60,939 nucleotides of DNA from Methanobacteriota archaeon (GTDB lineage: Archaea; Halobacteriota; Methanosarcinia; Methanosarcinales; Methanosarcinaceae). The notes beneath the pieces are model-generated. The model made no database searches and was not told where the DNA came from. It was given only the letters and a program-made list of their open reading frames with translations. Below, in pieces: positions 8,324-17,531 of this stretch; position 1 is the first letter of the stretch; each line of letters begins with the position of its first letter. The stretch lies in assembly GCA_030054735.1 (NCBI GenBank), contig JASGVX010000110.1:1-60939 (forward strand). Direction: 5' to 3'. Position numbers and translations under genes: made by a program.

Positions 8324-9394
8324 TCAGGATATTATTTTATCCAGCTGATTTGTCCTGCTTGCTTCTTTGATTTCCTGAGCTATTCTCCTGCCTGTAGAGA
8401 GATTTTCCTGAATCAGATCTGCATAAGGAGAACCTGAAATGTAAAGGTTTGTTCCTGCAACGATCCGGGCAGAAATCTCAAATACCTTAATTTCGAGATC
8501 ATCCGTAAACACAGTTTCAAGGCAGAAAGCTCCTATCATTCCTCCAAAAAGACGGAGGGACTCTTCGACCACTCTTTCTCCAAGAGAGAAGATCAGAGTG
8601 AGGAGTGACTCCCTTGCAACAAGGGGCACGTTTCCAGTAACAACGTAAGTCGGGCGGATTCCTGCTTCTATGAGTTCTCTGGGGGATCCAAGCCTGAAGA
8701 TCTCGTCTGCATTGGATTCTACCCTGCGGTCCATGCTCAGGAGTTCAAGGCTGCCTTCGCTTAAGGTATAACCTTCATTCTTAATTGGAGAGTAGAAATA
8801 GTGAAGGTAGTAGCGGGTTCCGGTAATGAATTCTTGAATTGTATATTTCTGCTTGTGGTCTATGAGTTCCTCGAACTCTTCGTAGGTTTTTGCAACGAAG
8901 AAGCCTTTTCCTCCTTTTGCTCCGTCGTACTTGACCATCACAGATCCGTTAATATCATGTGGGTCATCAATTTTTTTGGGTATATGGATACCTGCACCAA
9001 GCAGCCATTTCCGCTCTTTATTCCTGTCTGATTCCCACTCCAGTACAGCCCGGTTCCCAAAGCTAGGTACAGCCATCTCTGCAAAATTATCTGTACCCAG
9101 ATACGCAATAAATGAACCGTGAGGAATAATAATTACATTTTTCTTTCTAAGCTCTTCAGCCTTGTTCATTATGTCCGCATAGCTCTCGACAACGAGATAC
9201 TCATCAGGTTTTGCTTTGGGAAATGCATCATAGAACTTGGGCGGCTTACCAACGCAGATCCCAAGAGTTCTGAAGCCTTCTTTTCGTGCCCCATCAAAGA
9301 TTTGGAGGCTTGAGTGAGAACAGACTGTTGCAACAGTAATGTTATCTAAATCATAATTTTTCAGAAATTCCAGAACCTGCTGTTTTGTGATCAT
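8324..9394 (-). CDS. purP: FAICAR synthetase PurP (formate-dependent, ATP-grasp)
   Basis: A 356-residue protein of the archaeal PurP family, which makes FAICAR from AICAR, formate and ATP in purine synthesis. Typical PurP landmarks are visible: an N-terminal TVCSHSSLQIFDGARKEGF segment, HGSFIAYLG, the ATP-grasp loop AKGGKGFFVAK, the TIQEFITGTRYYLHYFYSP strand, and the metal-binding C-terminal FEISARIVAGTNLY. The length matches the family. Divergent from the regulator gene at 9612 across a 217-bp spacer that holds both promoters. Confidence 0.93.
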   Translation of the reverse strand: MITKQQVLEFLKNYDLDNITVATVCSHSSLQIFDGARKEGFRTLGICVGKPPKFYDAFPKAKPDEYLVVESYADIMNKAEELRKKNVIIIPHGSFIAYLGTDNFAEMAVPSFGNRAVLEWESDRNKERKWLLGAGIHIPKKIDDPHDINGSVMVKYDGAKGGKGFFVAKTYEEFEELIDHKQKYTIQEFITGTRYYLHYFYSPIKNEGYTLSEGSLELLSMDRRVESNADEIFRLGSPRELIEAGIRPTYVVTGNVPLVARESLLTLIFSLGERVVEESLRLFGGMIGAFCLETVFTDDLEIKVFEISARIVAGTNLYISGSPYADLIQENLSTGRRIAQEIKEASRTNQLDKIIS

Positions 9395-9611
9395 GATAAC
9401 TACCAGTGAAAAATTTAGATTAGAATATACAATGCTGTATTTAAGCTTAAGGGCAGGATTCTATATATAAATATAGTAGTGTATCTATAATAACGCTCAG
9501 AAATAAAACTTTATATTGAGTTTGTTCTAAAGTACATTATATAGTACAATCAAAAAATTAGAATACAATCAAAAAATACTGGCAAAAAAGTTTTTAACTC
9601 AGGAAATAAGC

Positions 9612-10547
9612 ATGAGCGGGCTTGAAAATCGAGACAGTTTGTCTGAAACTGGCGAAGCTCCCGGGAGACCTGGGGATCAGGATAACAGGGTGCTTGTCCT
9701 CCCTGTAAACGGGGATTCTAGAAAAATTACCCAGATCCTCTCCAACGAAACATCATTGAAGATCCTTGACCTCCTTGGGAAGAAAAGCATGTCTGCAACG
9801 AATATTGCAGAAGAGCTGAAGCTCCCTCTGACAACGGTCAAATACAATCTTGATTCTCTGGTTGAATCCGACCTGATTAAGGTTAAACAGATAAAGTGGA
9901 GCCAGAAAGGGCGTCAGGTTAAGATCTATGAATCAGTTGAAAAGCTAATTGTCCTTGTCCCCCCAAGAAACTCGATAGATAAACTCTCCATAATAAGCCT
10001 GCTGCAAAAATATATTGGAGTAATAGGTGCAGCCGTCTTTGCATCTGCAGGAATAGAGTACTTCTCAGCCTACATGCGGGCAAAAAGTGTTATAGATGCC
10101 ACTGCTCCTTTGAGGATGGGAGTAACGGGGCCGGCAAATGAGACTTATCCAGAAGAAACAGTTCTGGAGAGCTTTGATAATAAGAGCCTGGGCCCTAAAG
10201 CCGTTAGCACTGAGTCCACTTTTAGCCAGAAGTCAAGCGCAGAAGATGAAATGAAGAATGAGAGCCCTGATACCTTTGCCGGAAAGCAGGATATGGGCGT
10301 TGAAGGAGGAGAAAATCTCTCTTCAGGAATGGAAACTACTGCCCTGAACGTGGATAGTGCTGAAATTCTAAAAGAACTGGACTCAGGCCAGGGGCTCCCT
10401 CCAGTTCCCCCCGCATACCTTGGAGGGATAGATGGGATTTATGACACACTCGCCCTTCATCCTGGAGTCTGGTTCCTTTTCGGATGTATCTTTGTTATAT
10501 TTTTTGTAATAGTAAGAGAAGTCTATTATAAGAAAAAAACCAAGTAA
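9612..10547 (+). CDS. Membrane-associated winged-helix (ArsR-like) regulator
   Basis: 311 residues. Residues ~37-110 are an ArsR-type winged helix (ITQILSNETSLKILDLLGKKSMSATNIAEELKLPLTTVKYNLDSL). Two hydrophobic stretches follow, one around 128-150 and one near the C-terminus (WFLFGCIFVIFFVIVREVYYKKK), with a ~130-residue acidic, Ser/Glu-rich low-complexity linker between them. It therefore looks like a DNA-binding domain tethered to the membrane with an external or linker region. It ends 11 bases before truA and is probably co-transcribed with it. Targets and signal are unknown. Confidence 0.75.
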   Translation: MSGLENRDSLSETGEAPGRPGDQDNRVLVLPVNGDSRKITQILSNETSLKILDLLGKKSMSATNIAEELKLPLTTVKYNLDSLVESDLIKVKQIKWSQKGRQVKIYESVEKLIVLVPPRNSIDKLSIISLLQKYIGVIGAAVFASAGIEYFSAYMRAKSVIDATAPLRMGVTGPANETYPEETVLESFDNKSLGPKAVSTESTFSQKSSAEDEMKNESPDTFAGKQDMGVEGGENLSSGMETTALNVDSAEILKELDSGQGLPPVPPAYLGGIDGIYDTLALHPGVWFLFGCIFVIFFVIVREVYYKKKTK

Positions 10548-10558
10548 TCAGGGATTGT

Positions 10559-11368
10559 ATGAGGGTCGCTTTAAAACTTGCATACATAGGCACCGAGTTT
10601 CACGGGTCTCAGATTCAGCCGAATGCCGAAACTGTGGAGAAAGAACTCTTCAAGGCTCTCCGGAACCTCGGGATAATAGAAAGCCCCAAATCTGCTAACT
10701 ATACCTGTGCAGGCAGGACTGATGCAGGGGTTCATGCCCTTGGGCAGGTTATTGCTTTTGATACGGACAAACAGGTACTGGCAAATCCAAGAATCATCAA
10801 CTCCGAACTTCCTCCAACTATATGGGCATGGGCTCACGCGGAAGTCCCATTCGATTTTGATGCCAGGAGACACGCAATTTCCAGGCATTACCGCTACGTT
10901 CTGAGTGGCGAAGAGTACGACATTTCAATGATGAGGGAAGCCTCAAAACTCTTACTCGGGACCTATGATTTCAAAAACTTTTCCAGGTCAAACGGAGAAA
11001 AAAGTACGGTCCGTACTCTCGAGAGGGTTAATGTCCGCATAGATGGAGAAATTACAAAGATTGACATTGTTGCTAATAGTTTTCTCTGGCATATGGTAAG
11101 GAAAATAGTAACTGCTCTTTCAATGATTGGAACGGGGGTACGTGATAACGACTGGCTGGTCCAGATGTTAAACCCCGAGATTTATGAGGAAGGAATTGAG
11201 CCTGCCCCAGCCTATGGCTTAACCCTTATGGAGGTAGGCTACGGAGAGAATATAGATTGGATTGAAGATAATTACTCAATCCGAAGGGCAATTGACCAGA
11301 ACTCCAAACGCATCCTCAGACACAGGGTTATGTCTGAAGTGCTCGGAGAATTGATCTACCATGAGTAA
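10559..11368 (+). CDS. truA: tRNA pseudouridine(38-40) synthase TruA
   Basis: 269 residues, the usual length. The catalytic aspartate is D55 in AGRTDAGVHALGQV; other TruA landmarks are FDARRHAISRHYRYVL and NSFLWHMVRKIVTALSMIGTG. The enzyme isomerises uridines in the tRNA anticodon stem-loop. It starts 11 bases after the membrane-bound regulator gene. Downstream is a long gene-free region. Confidence 0.93.
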   Translation: MRVALKLAYIGTEFHGSQIQPNAETVEKELFKALRNLGIIESPKSANYTCAGRTDAGVHALGQVIAFDTDKQVLANPRIINSELPPTIWAWAHAEVPFDFDARRHAISRHYRYVLSGEEYDISMMREASKLLLGTYDFKNFSRSNGEKSTVRTLERVNVRIDGEITKIDIVANSFLWHMVRKIVTALSMIGTGVRDNDWLVQMLNPEIYEEGIEPAPAYGLTLMEVGYGENIDWIEDNYSIRRAIDQNSKRILRHRVMSEVLGELIYHE

Positions 11369-11383
11369 GCAGGAATCCAGTCC

Positions 11384-11433
11384 AATTTATTTATAAATTA
11401 TAATTTGGAATTTATTTATAAATTATAATTTGG
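11384..11433. repeat. Perfect 25-bp tandem duplication downstream of truA
   Basis: Two identical units, 11384-11408 and 11409-11433, each containing TTTATTTATAAATTATAA. The unit carries a TATA-like sequence, so the duplication may have copied a promoter-like element, or may be a slippage product. Confidence 0.8.
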
Positions 11434-12209
11434 AATGATGTCTGTTTTTCTCCGATCTCTAAAAATAGCCCATGAAATCAATAAATTAAAGTTCTACTGC
11501 ATGTCCCGTTTAAAGCAACGAGGGCGCTCGAATGAAACGCATATGAAATTCTTCAAATAACAGGCACAAAAAATGAAAGTACCTAGAAGCACTTTCATGC
11601 TAAAAATAAGTATTATCAAAATTCATTAGAAAAAAATTCAATTATGAGTTGAAAGGAACTTTTTATTTATTCCTTCTACACCATAACTCCCCACCTGCTC
11701 GCATTTACAGGTGGGGAATTCGCGGAGTTAATTTACGGAGCAAATTTTTAAACTTCTTCGGGAAACATATTATCGTAGGGGATGATCTTATTTAACACTT
11801 CCCATTTAGTTGTATTTTATAAAATGTTATAATGCTTATGATTTGTGTTAATATTTATAAATAGTAACAAAAAAATACAGATAAATTGTTCTATTTTTTG
11901 AGTACAGTTACTGATATGAACTTAGATTGAATGAGTAAAATCTTCCATTTTTGAATTTATTTCAAAACTCTTCTTATTTTTTTAAATTCTTTTTCTGATA
12001 CGAAGTAATACTCCTTCTGCTTCATGAAGCCTCATTTTAAAAGGAAAAATAATGACCAGTCCCTCAATAAGATATAATCAGATATGAGAGCTTTTTTAGT
12101 AATGATACAAATAATTTCACTATAATTTAATACTACTATTTTCTATTTGAATTATAATTAATATTACAAAAGAGAAAATTATTAATTATAAGATGAGCAA
12201 GTACTCTAG
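11434..12209. other. Gene-free region between truA and the methyltransferase/transporter unit
   Basis: No ORF stands out. The only structured item is the hairpin at 11689-11716; the final ~200 bases are very AT-rich and should hold the promoter for the gene at 12210. Confidence 0.55.
11689..11716 (-). mobile_element. Strong hairpin resembling an IS200/IS605-type element end
   Basis: CCCCACCTG (11689-11697) pairs perfectly with CAGGTGGGG (11708-11716) over a 10-nt loop. Read on the minus strand, the context GAATTCCCCACCTG...GGGGAG resembles the subterminal hairpins of tnpB-carrying elements. No tnpB sequence is seen nearby, so this would be a solo end; it could also be a terminator. Confidence 0.4.
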
Positions 12210-12977
12210 ATGTCTTCTTCAGAAATTCAGATCAAAGAGATGGTAGCCAATAAATGGGACCTTGCATCCGAGACTTTTGATACCCATGCAGGACACGGGA
12301 TCCAGAGCCAAAAAGAAAAAGATGCCTGGAAACGTGCTTTTCTTAAGGTCTTTCCGGAAAAAGGTTTAAAAATTCTTGATGTCGGCTGCGGTACAGGGGA
12401 ATTAAGCTTACTGTTTGCTGAAATGGGGCATAAGGTTACTGGAATTGACATTTCCAGACAAATGTTGAATACGGCAAAATTAAAGGCTGAAGCCCTTGGA
12501 GCTGACATAACCTTTGAGGAAGGAGATGCAGAAAACCCTTTTTTTGGTACATCTTCTTTTGACATTGTGTTCAGCCGCCATCTTCTCTGGACTCTCCCAA
12601 ACCCGAAAAAGGCCGTAGAAAACTGGAAAAGGGTTCTGCGGAAAAATGGGAAGGTTCTGATTATCGATGGGGTGTGGGACAGCGGGACCCTGGAATCCAG
12701 AGTCCGCAGAATTGCAGCTGACTTTTTAATTCTGCTACTTGAGAGAAAGAATCCCAGAAAAGGACACGCCGGATATTCTGATGAACTCAAAGCCCGGCTC
12801 CCTCACGCCGGAGGGGTTCCGCTTGAAAAAGTAAGGGAATACCTCTCGAGTACAGGCTTTGAAAAGATACAGGTTTTTGACCTGAAAGAAGTAAGAGAGG
12901 CCCAGAAAGAGGGAATGCCGTTAGGCGAACGGATTGTACGCAGTTATCAGTACTATCTCATCTGCGGCCGGAAATAA
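12210..12977 (+). CDS. Class I SAM-dependent methyltransferase, first gene of the transporter unit
   Basis: 255 residues. The SAM-binding motif I is ILDVGCGTGELSLLFAEMGHKVTGID (around 50-75), followed by an acidic GDAENP and the post-I SRHLLWTLPNP motif. It is clearly a paralogue of the last gene of the unit (18211-18975): both share the opening W.. (A/S)SETxDxHxGHGIQS, the HLLWTLPxP motif, the VDGVW block and RKNPRKGH. The substrate is unknown. Placed 33 bases before the binding-protein gene on the same strand, so it is probably co-transcribed with the importer and acts on the imported molecule or on a metal-binding cofactor. Confidence 0.82.
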   Translation: MSSSEIQIKEMVANKWDLASETFDTHAGHGIQSQKEKDAWKRAFLKVFPEKGLKILDVGCGTGELSLLFAEMGHKVTGIDISRQMLNTAKLKAEALGADITFEEGDAENPFFGTSSFDIVFSRHLLWTLPNPKKAVENWKRVLRKNGKVLIIDGVWDSGTLESRVRRIAADFLILLLERKNPRKGHAGYSDELKARLPHAGGVPLEKVREYLSSTGFEKIQVFDLKEVREAQKEGMPLGERIVRSYQYYLICGRK

Positions 12978-13010
12978 AATTCATTAAATAAAACAGATGG
13001 AGGTTTCAAA

Positions 13011-14636
13011 ATGAAAAATAAAAACTCACCTTTATTTATAATTTTAATTATCCTTCTTACCTGCTCCTTCCTGCTGGCTTCCGGATGCAGCAGTACAGAA
13101 GAAAACGACACAAAAGAGGCTGTTTCCGGGACGGAAATAACCTCAGGATCTGATGCAAAAGGAAGCTCAGAAGCCAGTACACTTGTACTTGGTGAGATGT
13201 GGGAAATAGATTCAATTAATACTCTTGCAGGCGGCGGGACGCTGATTTGCGAGAAAGCTGCAATAACCGAAACTCTTGTTGGTGCTAATGATGATTTCTC
13301 CCTGAAACCCGGGCTTGCAAACTCCTGGGAGCAGCTTGACGAGAATACCTGGGAATTTAAACTAAGAGATGATGTTAGCTTCCATGACGGAAGTAAAATG
13401 ACTGTAAAAGAAGTGAAGTTGACCCTGGAAAAGATAATTGAAGCAAATCCGAAAGTCGCATCCATGCTCAAGATCGACACTATCGAGGAAGTCGATGAAT
13501 ATACTCTCAAAATAAAAACCAAAGAAATCAATCCAATTCTGCCTGGAATTCTCCATTACCCAGATACAGCCATATTAAGCCCCTCTTCTTTTGATGGATC
13601 AGGAGAGTTCGTAAAACCCATTGGAACAGGTCCGTATAAATTTGAATCCTTTGACGAGAGGACCAGAATTCTGACGGTTGTCAGGAATGAAAACTGGTGG
13701 GGAGGAAAAGTCGGGCTTGCGAAGATGGTCCTTAAAGGGATACCTGACCCGAACACAAGGGCAATGTCAATAGAAAATGGGGAAGTTGACTTTACCGTTG
13801 ATGTGCCCTACAGTGAAACAGACCGGATTGGCGCTTTAGACGGCATTATAGTAGAGAAATACAAAACTCCGAGAGTTTACAAACTCGACGTCAACCTGAA
13901 ACATGACCCTCTTGGAGATCTCAGAGTAAGACAGGCCATGTCTTATGCCATTGACAGGCATGATATCGCAGAACACGTACTCTACAATGTAGGAGAAGCT
14001 GCTGCAGGGCCTTTCCTGCCCACGATGGTATGGGCAAATAAGAGCCTGAGCCCCTATACAAGAGACCTTGAGAAAGCTAACGAACTCCTGACAGCCGCTG
14101 GCTGGGTAGACACTGACGGAGACGGGATAAGGGATAAAGGTGGAAAGCCCCTCAAGCTCAACATGATGACCTATTCAGCAAGGCCAGGTCTTCCTCCAAT
14201 GGCTGAGGCTATAACTGCCCAGTTGAAAGAGGCAGGCATAGGCGTAGAACTCGAAATAATGGAAGTAGGGTCAATTAATGACAGAAGGAAAAAAGGTGAC
14301 TGGAACCTCTACCTTGCCGCCTACAACATTGCAATGGTTCCAGACCCGGAATATATCCTAACTAACTGGTACATGACAGATGGCAGTGATAATCAACCTG
14401 GATATTCTAATCCGAAAGTAGATTCCCTGATAACGGAAGCCAGAAAAATAACAGACCTGAAAGAGCGCTATAAGAAGTTCAGTGATGTTGAAGCCATCGT
14501 GTACGAAGAACAGCCTATGATAATAATTGCTTACTACGGCTGTGCAATTGTGAAAAAGGACTATGTAAAGGGCTATGTTTTCGACCCGACAGCCCATGAT
14601 TACCGCATAAATGCAGGCATGTATATTGAGAAATAA
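13011..14636 (+). CDS. ABC importer substrate-binding lipoprotein, Nik/Dpp/Opp family (SBP_bac_5)
   Basis: 541 residues, within the family's normal range. The N-terminal lipobox LASGC places the lipidated cysteine at C26, after which an acidic Ser/Thr-rich linker leads into the domain. Family landmarks include LVLGEMWEIDSINTL, LANSWEQLDENTWEFKLRDDVSFHDGSKMT, GTGPYKFESF, LGDLRVRQAMSYAIDR and NELLTAAGWVDTDGDG. This family binds nickel chelates, peptides or other small solutes; the ligand cannot be decided from sequence. ATG preceded by GGAGG at 12998-13002. First of five transporter genes in order. Confidence 0.88.
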   Translation: MKNKNSPLFIILIILLTCSFLLASGCSSTEENDTKEAVSGTEITSGSDAKGSSEASTLVLGEMWEIDSINTLAGGGTLICEKAAITETLVGANDDFSLKPGLANSWEQLDENTWEFKLRDDVSFHDGSKMTVKEVKLTLEKIIEANPKVASMLKIDTIEEVDEYTLKIKTKEINPILPGILHYPDTAILSPSSFDGSGEFVKPIGTGPYKFESFDERTRILTVVRNENWWGGKVGLAKMVLKGIPDPNTRAMSIENGEVDFTVDVPYSETDRIGALDGIIVEKYKTPRVYKLDVNLKHDPLGDLRVRQAMSYAIDRHDIAEHVLYNVGEAAAGPFLPTMVWANKSLSPYTRDLEKANELLTAAGWVDTDGDGIRDKGGKPLKLNMMTYSARPGLPPMAEAITAQLKEAGIGVELEIMEVGSINDRRKKGDWNLYLAAYNIAMVPDPEYILTNWYMTDGSDNQPGYSNPKVDSLITEARKITDLKERYKKFSDVEAIVYEEQPMIIIAYYGCAIVKKDYVKGYVFDPTAHDYRINAGMYIEK

Positions 14637-14653
14637 AAAAGGAAACTTGAATG

Positions 14654-14678
14654 GGTGTAGATCTTTTAGATCTATACC
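14654..14678 (+). promoter_or_regulatory. Hairpin between binding-protein and permease genes
   Basis: GGTGTAGATC (14654-14663) pairs with GATCTATACC (14669-14678), one G-U pair, 5-nt loop. It sits in the only sizeable gap (108 bases) in the transporter operon. Such stems commonly protect the 3' end of the highly expressed binding-protein mRNA or reduce read-through to the permeases. Confidence 0.45.
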
Positions 14679-14744
14679 TTCCCCCACTAAAAATGGCAGG
14701 GACAGACAGGCACTCTTTCCTTTTGTTCGTATTTAGGAGGAAGC

Positions 14745-15686
14745 ATGAAATATTTCTTGAAAAAGGCAGGGTTTATGGCATTTACAGTTTTTGCGGTCTG
14801 CGCCCTGACTTTTTTTCTTATGAACGTGATTCCAGGAGGAACAGCTGAACTAATTCTCAAGCACACACTTATTGGCCTTGAGGAAAGCGCAACCGAAGAG
14901 CAGCTCATACAGTTCTCAAGCAGGTACAACCTGGATGACCCTCTTTACCTGCAGTTTTTCAGTTGGGTAAAAGAAGCCGTATTGAGAGGGGACATGGGGA
15001 CCTCCTATGTCTATAAAAAACCGGTGATTTACCTCCTGGCTCTGCGCCTTCCGGCAACGGTCCAACTTGCGGGAGCAAGTATGGCGCTTGCAATAGTTGT
15101 CGGGGTAAGCCTGGGAATTTATTCTGCCCTCCAGGAGAACCGTATTTCTGACCATATACTGAGGATTATAACACTTTTTGGAGTTTCAATGCCCGGTTTT
15201 TGGGTAGCCCTGATTCTTATTCTCATATTCTCCCTCAAATTGAAACTTGTTCCTGTATCAGGCTATGGAAATCTGGAAAACATGCTTTTGCCAGCAGCAG
15301 CCCTTTCTCTCCACTCTATTGCTTCTATTATGAGGGTTACAAGGACAAGCATGCTTGAGACCCTTGGCCAGGAGTATATCAGGTTTGCAAAAGCCAAAGG
15401 GCTTCCTGTATGGAAAATAATTAGCAGGCACGCCTTAAAAAATGCCATGCTCCCCGTCATCACAGTTATTGGTTTTCAAACGGGAAGCCTGCTTGGAGGA
15501 GCGGTTGTGATTGAAAAGATCTTTGCCTGGCCCGGGATAGGAGGTCTGCTTGTGGACTCAATTTCGGCCAGGGATTTACCAGTGGTACAGGGATGCGTGC
15601 TTGCGATTGTTACGATGTACCTCCTTGTGCATTTCCTGGTGGATATGCTCTATACGCATCTGGACCCCCGGATAAGGTACGGCTGA
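14745..15686 (+). CDS. ABC importer permease, NikB/DppB type
   Basis: 313 residues with the DppB/NikB plan: an N-terminal membrane helix with an FFLMNVIPGG motif, a large periplasmic loop (YNLDDPLYLQFFSW), then five membrane helices. The EAA coupling loop is RTSMLETLGQEYIRFAKAKGLP. The ATG is well marked by TAGGAGGAAGC. It is followed three bases later by the second permease. It forms the transmembrane channel with the NikC-type partner. Confidence 0.9.
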   Translation: MKYFLKKAGFMAFTVFAVCALTFFLMNVIPGGTAELILKHTLIGLEESATEEQLIQFSSRYNLDDPLYLQFFSWVKEAVLRGDMGTSYVYKKPVIYLLALRLPATVQLAGASMALAIVVGVSLGIYSALQENRISDHILRIITLFGVSMPGFWVALILILIFSLKLKLVPVSGYGNLENMLLPAAALSLHSIASIMRVTRTSMLETLGQEYIRFAKAKGLPVWKIISRHALKNAMLPVITVIGFQTGSLLGGAVVIEKIFAWPGIGGLLVDSISARDLPVVQGCVLAIVTMYLLVHFLVDMLYTHLDPRIRYG

Positions 15687-15690
15687 TACT

Positions 15691-16593
15691 ATGGATAATT
15701 CATTTGCTGATAAGTTAAGAAAAAAAAGCTTCTTACTGCCGGAAGCTTACGGAAATGAAGTTGTAAAAAAAGTTTTTCAAAGAAAAGATATGCTTTTTGC
15801 TCTGCTAGCCCTTTTCTTTTTTGTCGGGTTAGCCCTTTTTGCTCCTCTAATTTCACCTTATGACCCCAATGCCATTAATCTGAAGAACAAGAACCTGAAC
15901 CCTTCAGAAGAGCACCTTCTGGGCACAGATTACCTCGGAAGGGATCTGCTCAGCAGGATCCTGATAGGGGCCCAGACTTCTCTTTCTATTGCCACAGGAG
16001 TGGTGCTGATTTCCCTCTTTCTGGGAACTGCAGCTGGCTGTGTAGCAGGTTATTATGGGGGAATTGTGGACGAAAGCATTTCAAGACTAATTGATATCTT
16101 CCTTTCGTTTCCGGGAGTCATCTTTGCCCTCACCATTCTGGGGGCACTTGGAAGTGGAGTTTTCAACCTGATGCTTGCCCTTTCTATAGTTCACTGGGCA
16201 AAATATGCCAGGTTGATGCGTGGGCAGGTCCTTTCCATCAAAAAAAAGGAATTTATTCTTTCCGCCATAACAAGCGGAGCCGGAGATTTTTACATAATCC
16301 GCAAGCATATTGTTCCCAATGCCATTGCTACTCTCCTCGTGCTTGCCACGATCGACTTCGGACATGTTATTCTTTCAATTGCCACCCTGAGTTTTCTAGG
16401 AATTGGGCTACCTGCCGATGTGCCTGAATGGGGAGCAATGCTTTCTTCAGGAAAGGAGTTCATGAGGACAGCTCCTTTCCAGACGATCTTTCCCGGACTT
16501 GCCATAACCCTCATTGTGGTTATTTTCAGTATTCTAGGAGACGGTATGAGGGATATTCTTGATCCTAACCATGAGGGAGGCGAAATATATTGA
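15691..16593 (+). CDS. ABC importer permease, NikC/DppC type
   Basis: 300 residues. The N-terminal segment with the first membrane helix (LLALFFFVGLALFAPLISPYDP) and the GTDYLGRDLLSRIL motif are typical of DppC/NikC; the coupling loop is MRGQVLSIKKKEFILSAITSGA. It starts four bases after the NikB-type stop and overlaps the next gene by four bases, so the importer genes are translationally coupled. Confidence 0.9.
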   Translation: MDNSFADKLRKKSFLLPEAYGNEVVKKVFQRKDMLFALLALFFFVGLALFAPLISPYDPNAINLKNKNLNPSEEHLLGTDYLGRDLLSRILIGAQTSLSIATGVVLISLFLGTAAGCVAGYYGGIVDESISRLIDIFLSFPGVIFALTILGALGSGVFNLMLALSIVHWAKYARLMRGQVLSIKKKEFILSAITSGAGDFYIIRKHIVPNAIATLLVLATIDFGHVILSIATLSFLGIGLPADVPEWGAMLSSGKEFMRTAPFQTIFPGLAITLIVVIFSILGDGMRDILDPNHEGGEIY

Positions 16594-17531
16594 GCCTGCT
16601 TGAAGTAAAAGACCTCTCCGTTGAATTCCCTTCAGGAGAAAACACCGTAAAAGCAGTTTCTCATGTCTCTTTTGAGATAAGGGAGGGAGAGACCTTCGGG
16701 ATAATCGGGGAAAGCGGGTCTGGAAAGTCCGTTATAGGACTTTCCCTGCTCAGGCTTCTTCCGGCAAATGCGAAGGTTTCAGGAAGAGTGTTTTTTCAGG
16801 GACAGGACCTTCTTTCCCTTAAGCCTTCAGAACTCCGAAAAATCAGGGGAAAGAAGATCTCGCTTATGCCCCAGAACCCGGCAGGAGCCCTTAACCCGGT
16901 CCTGAAAAACGGGCTTCAAATAGAGGAGGTGTTTGAAGGAAACAGGGATGAAAAAAAGGAGGGAATGAAAAAAGCCCTGGAATTGATGAAACAGCTCTTT
17001 TTGAGAGACCCCGAAAAACTTTGTACCCTCTACCCTCACCAGCTGTCCGGAGGCATGAGGCAGCGGCTGACAGCCTGTATATCTCTTTCATTTGAACCTG
17101 AAATTCTGGTCGCAGACGAGCCCACAAAGGGGCTGGACCCAGAGGCAAAGGCAGGTGCAGTTGATGTTTTCACTAAAATAAAAACAGAGTATAAAAAGAC
17201 AATGCTCCTGATCACTCATGACCTTGACCTGGCTTTTGAGGTCTGTGACCGAATAGCTGTGATGTATGCAGGAGAGATTGTAGAACTGGACCAGGCTTCA
17301 AAAGTCCTGAGCACTCCACTTCACCCTTATACAAAGGGGCTTATCCAGGCTCATCCCAGGAACGGGCTCGTACCTCTGAGTGGGCAGAGCCCAAGCAGGA
17401 TAAAGCTCCCTGAGGGTTGTCTTTTCCATGAAAGGTGCAGGTACTCAGATGTTGAGTGTTCCATAAAGCATCCAGAAATAAAATACTACAACGGAGGTCT
17501 GATAAGGTGTCACTTCCTGTCCTTAAAGTAA
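16590..17531 (+). CDS. ABC importer ATPase, NikD/DppD/OppD type (TTG start)
   Basis: 313 residues. Walker A is GESGSGKSVIG, signature LSGGMRQRL, Walker B ILVADEPTKGLD, and the H-loop LLITHDLDLAFEVCDRIAVM. The C-terminal oligopeptide-transporter extension (PLHPYTKGLI ... GCLFHERCRYSDVECSIKHPE) carries the cysteines that bind an iron-sulfur cluster in some DppD/DppF-type ATPases. Start is TTG at 16590, overlapping the TGA of the preceding gene (TTGA) with GGGAGG just upstream; no ATG is available in this position. Confidence 0.9.
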   Translation: MSLLEVKDLSVEFPSGENTVKAVSHVSFEIREGETFGIIGESGSGKSVIGLSLLRLLPANAKVSGRVFFQGQDLLSLKPSELRKIRGKKISLMPQNPAGALNPVLKNGLQIEEVFEGNRDEKKEGMKKALELMKQLFLRDPEKLCTLYPHQLSGGMRQRLTACISLSFEPEILVADEPTKGLDPEAKAGAVDVFTKIKTEYKKTMLLITHDLDLAFEVCDRIAVMYAGEIVELDQASKVLSTPLHPYTKGLIQAHPRNGLVPLSGQSPSRIKLPEGCLFHERCRYSDVECSIKHPEIKYYNGGLIRCHFLSLK

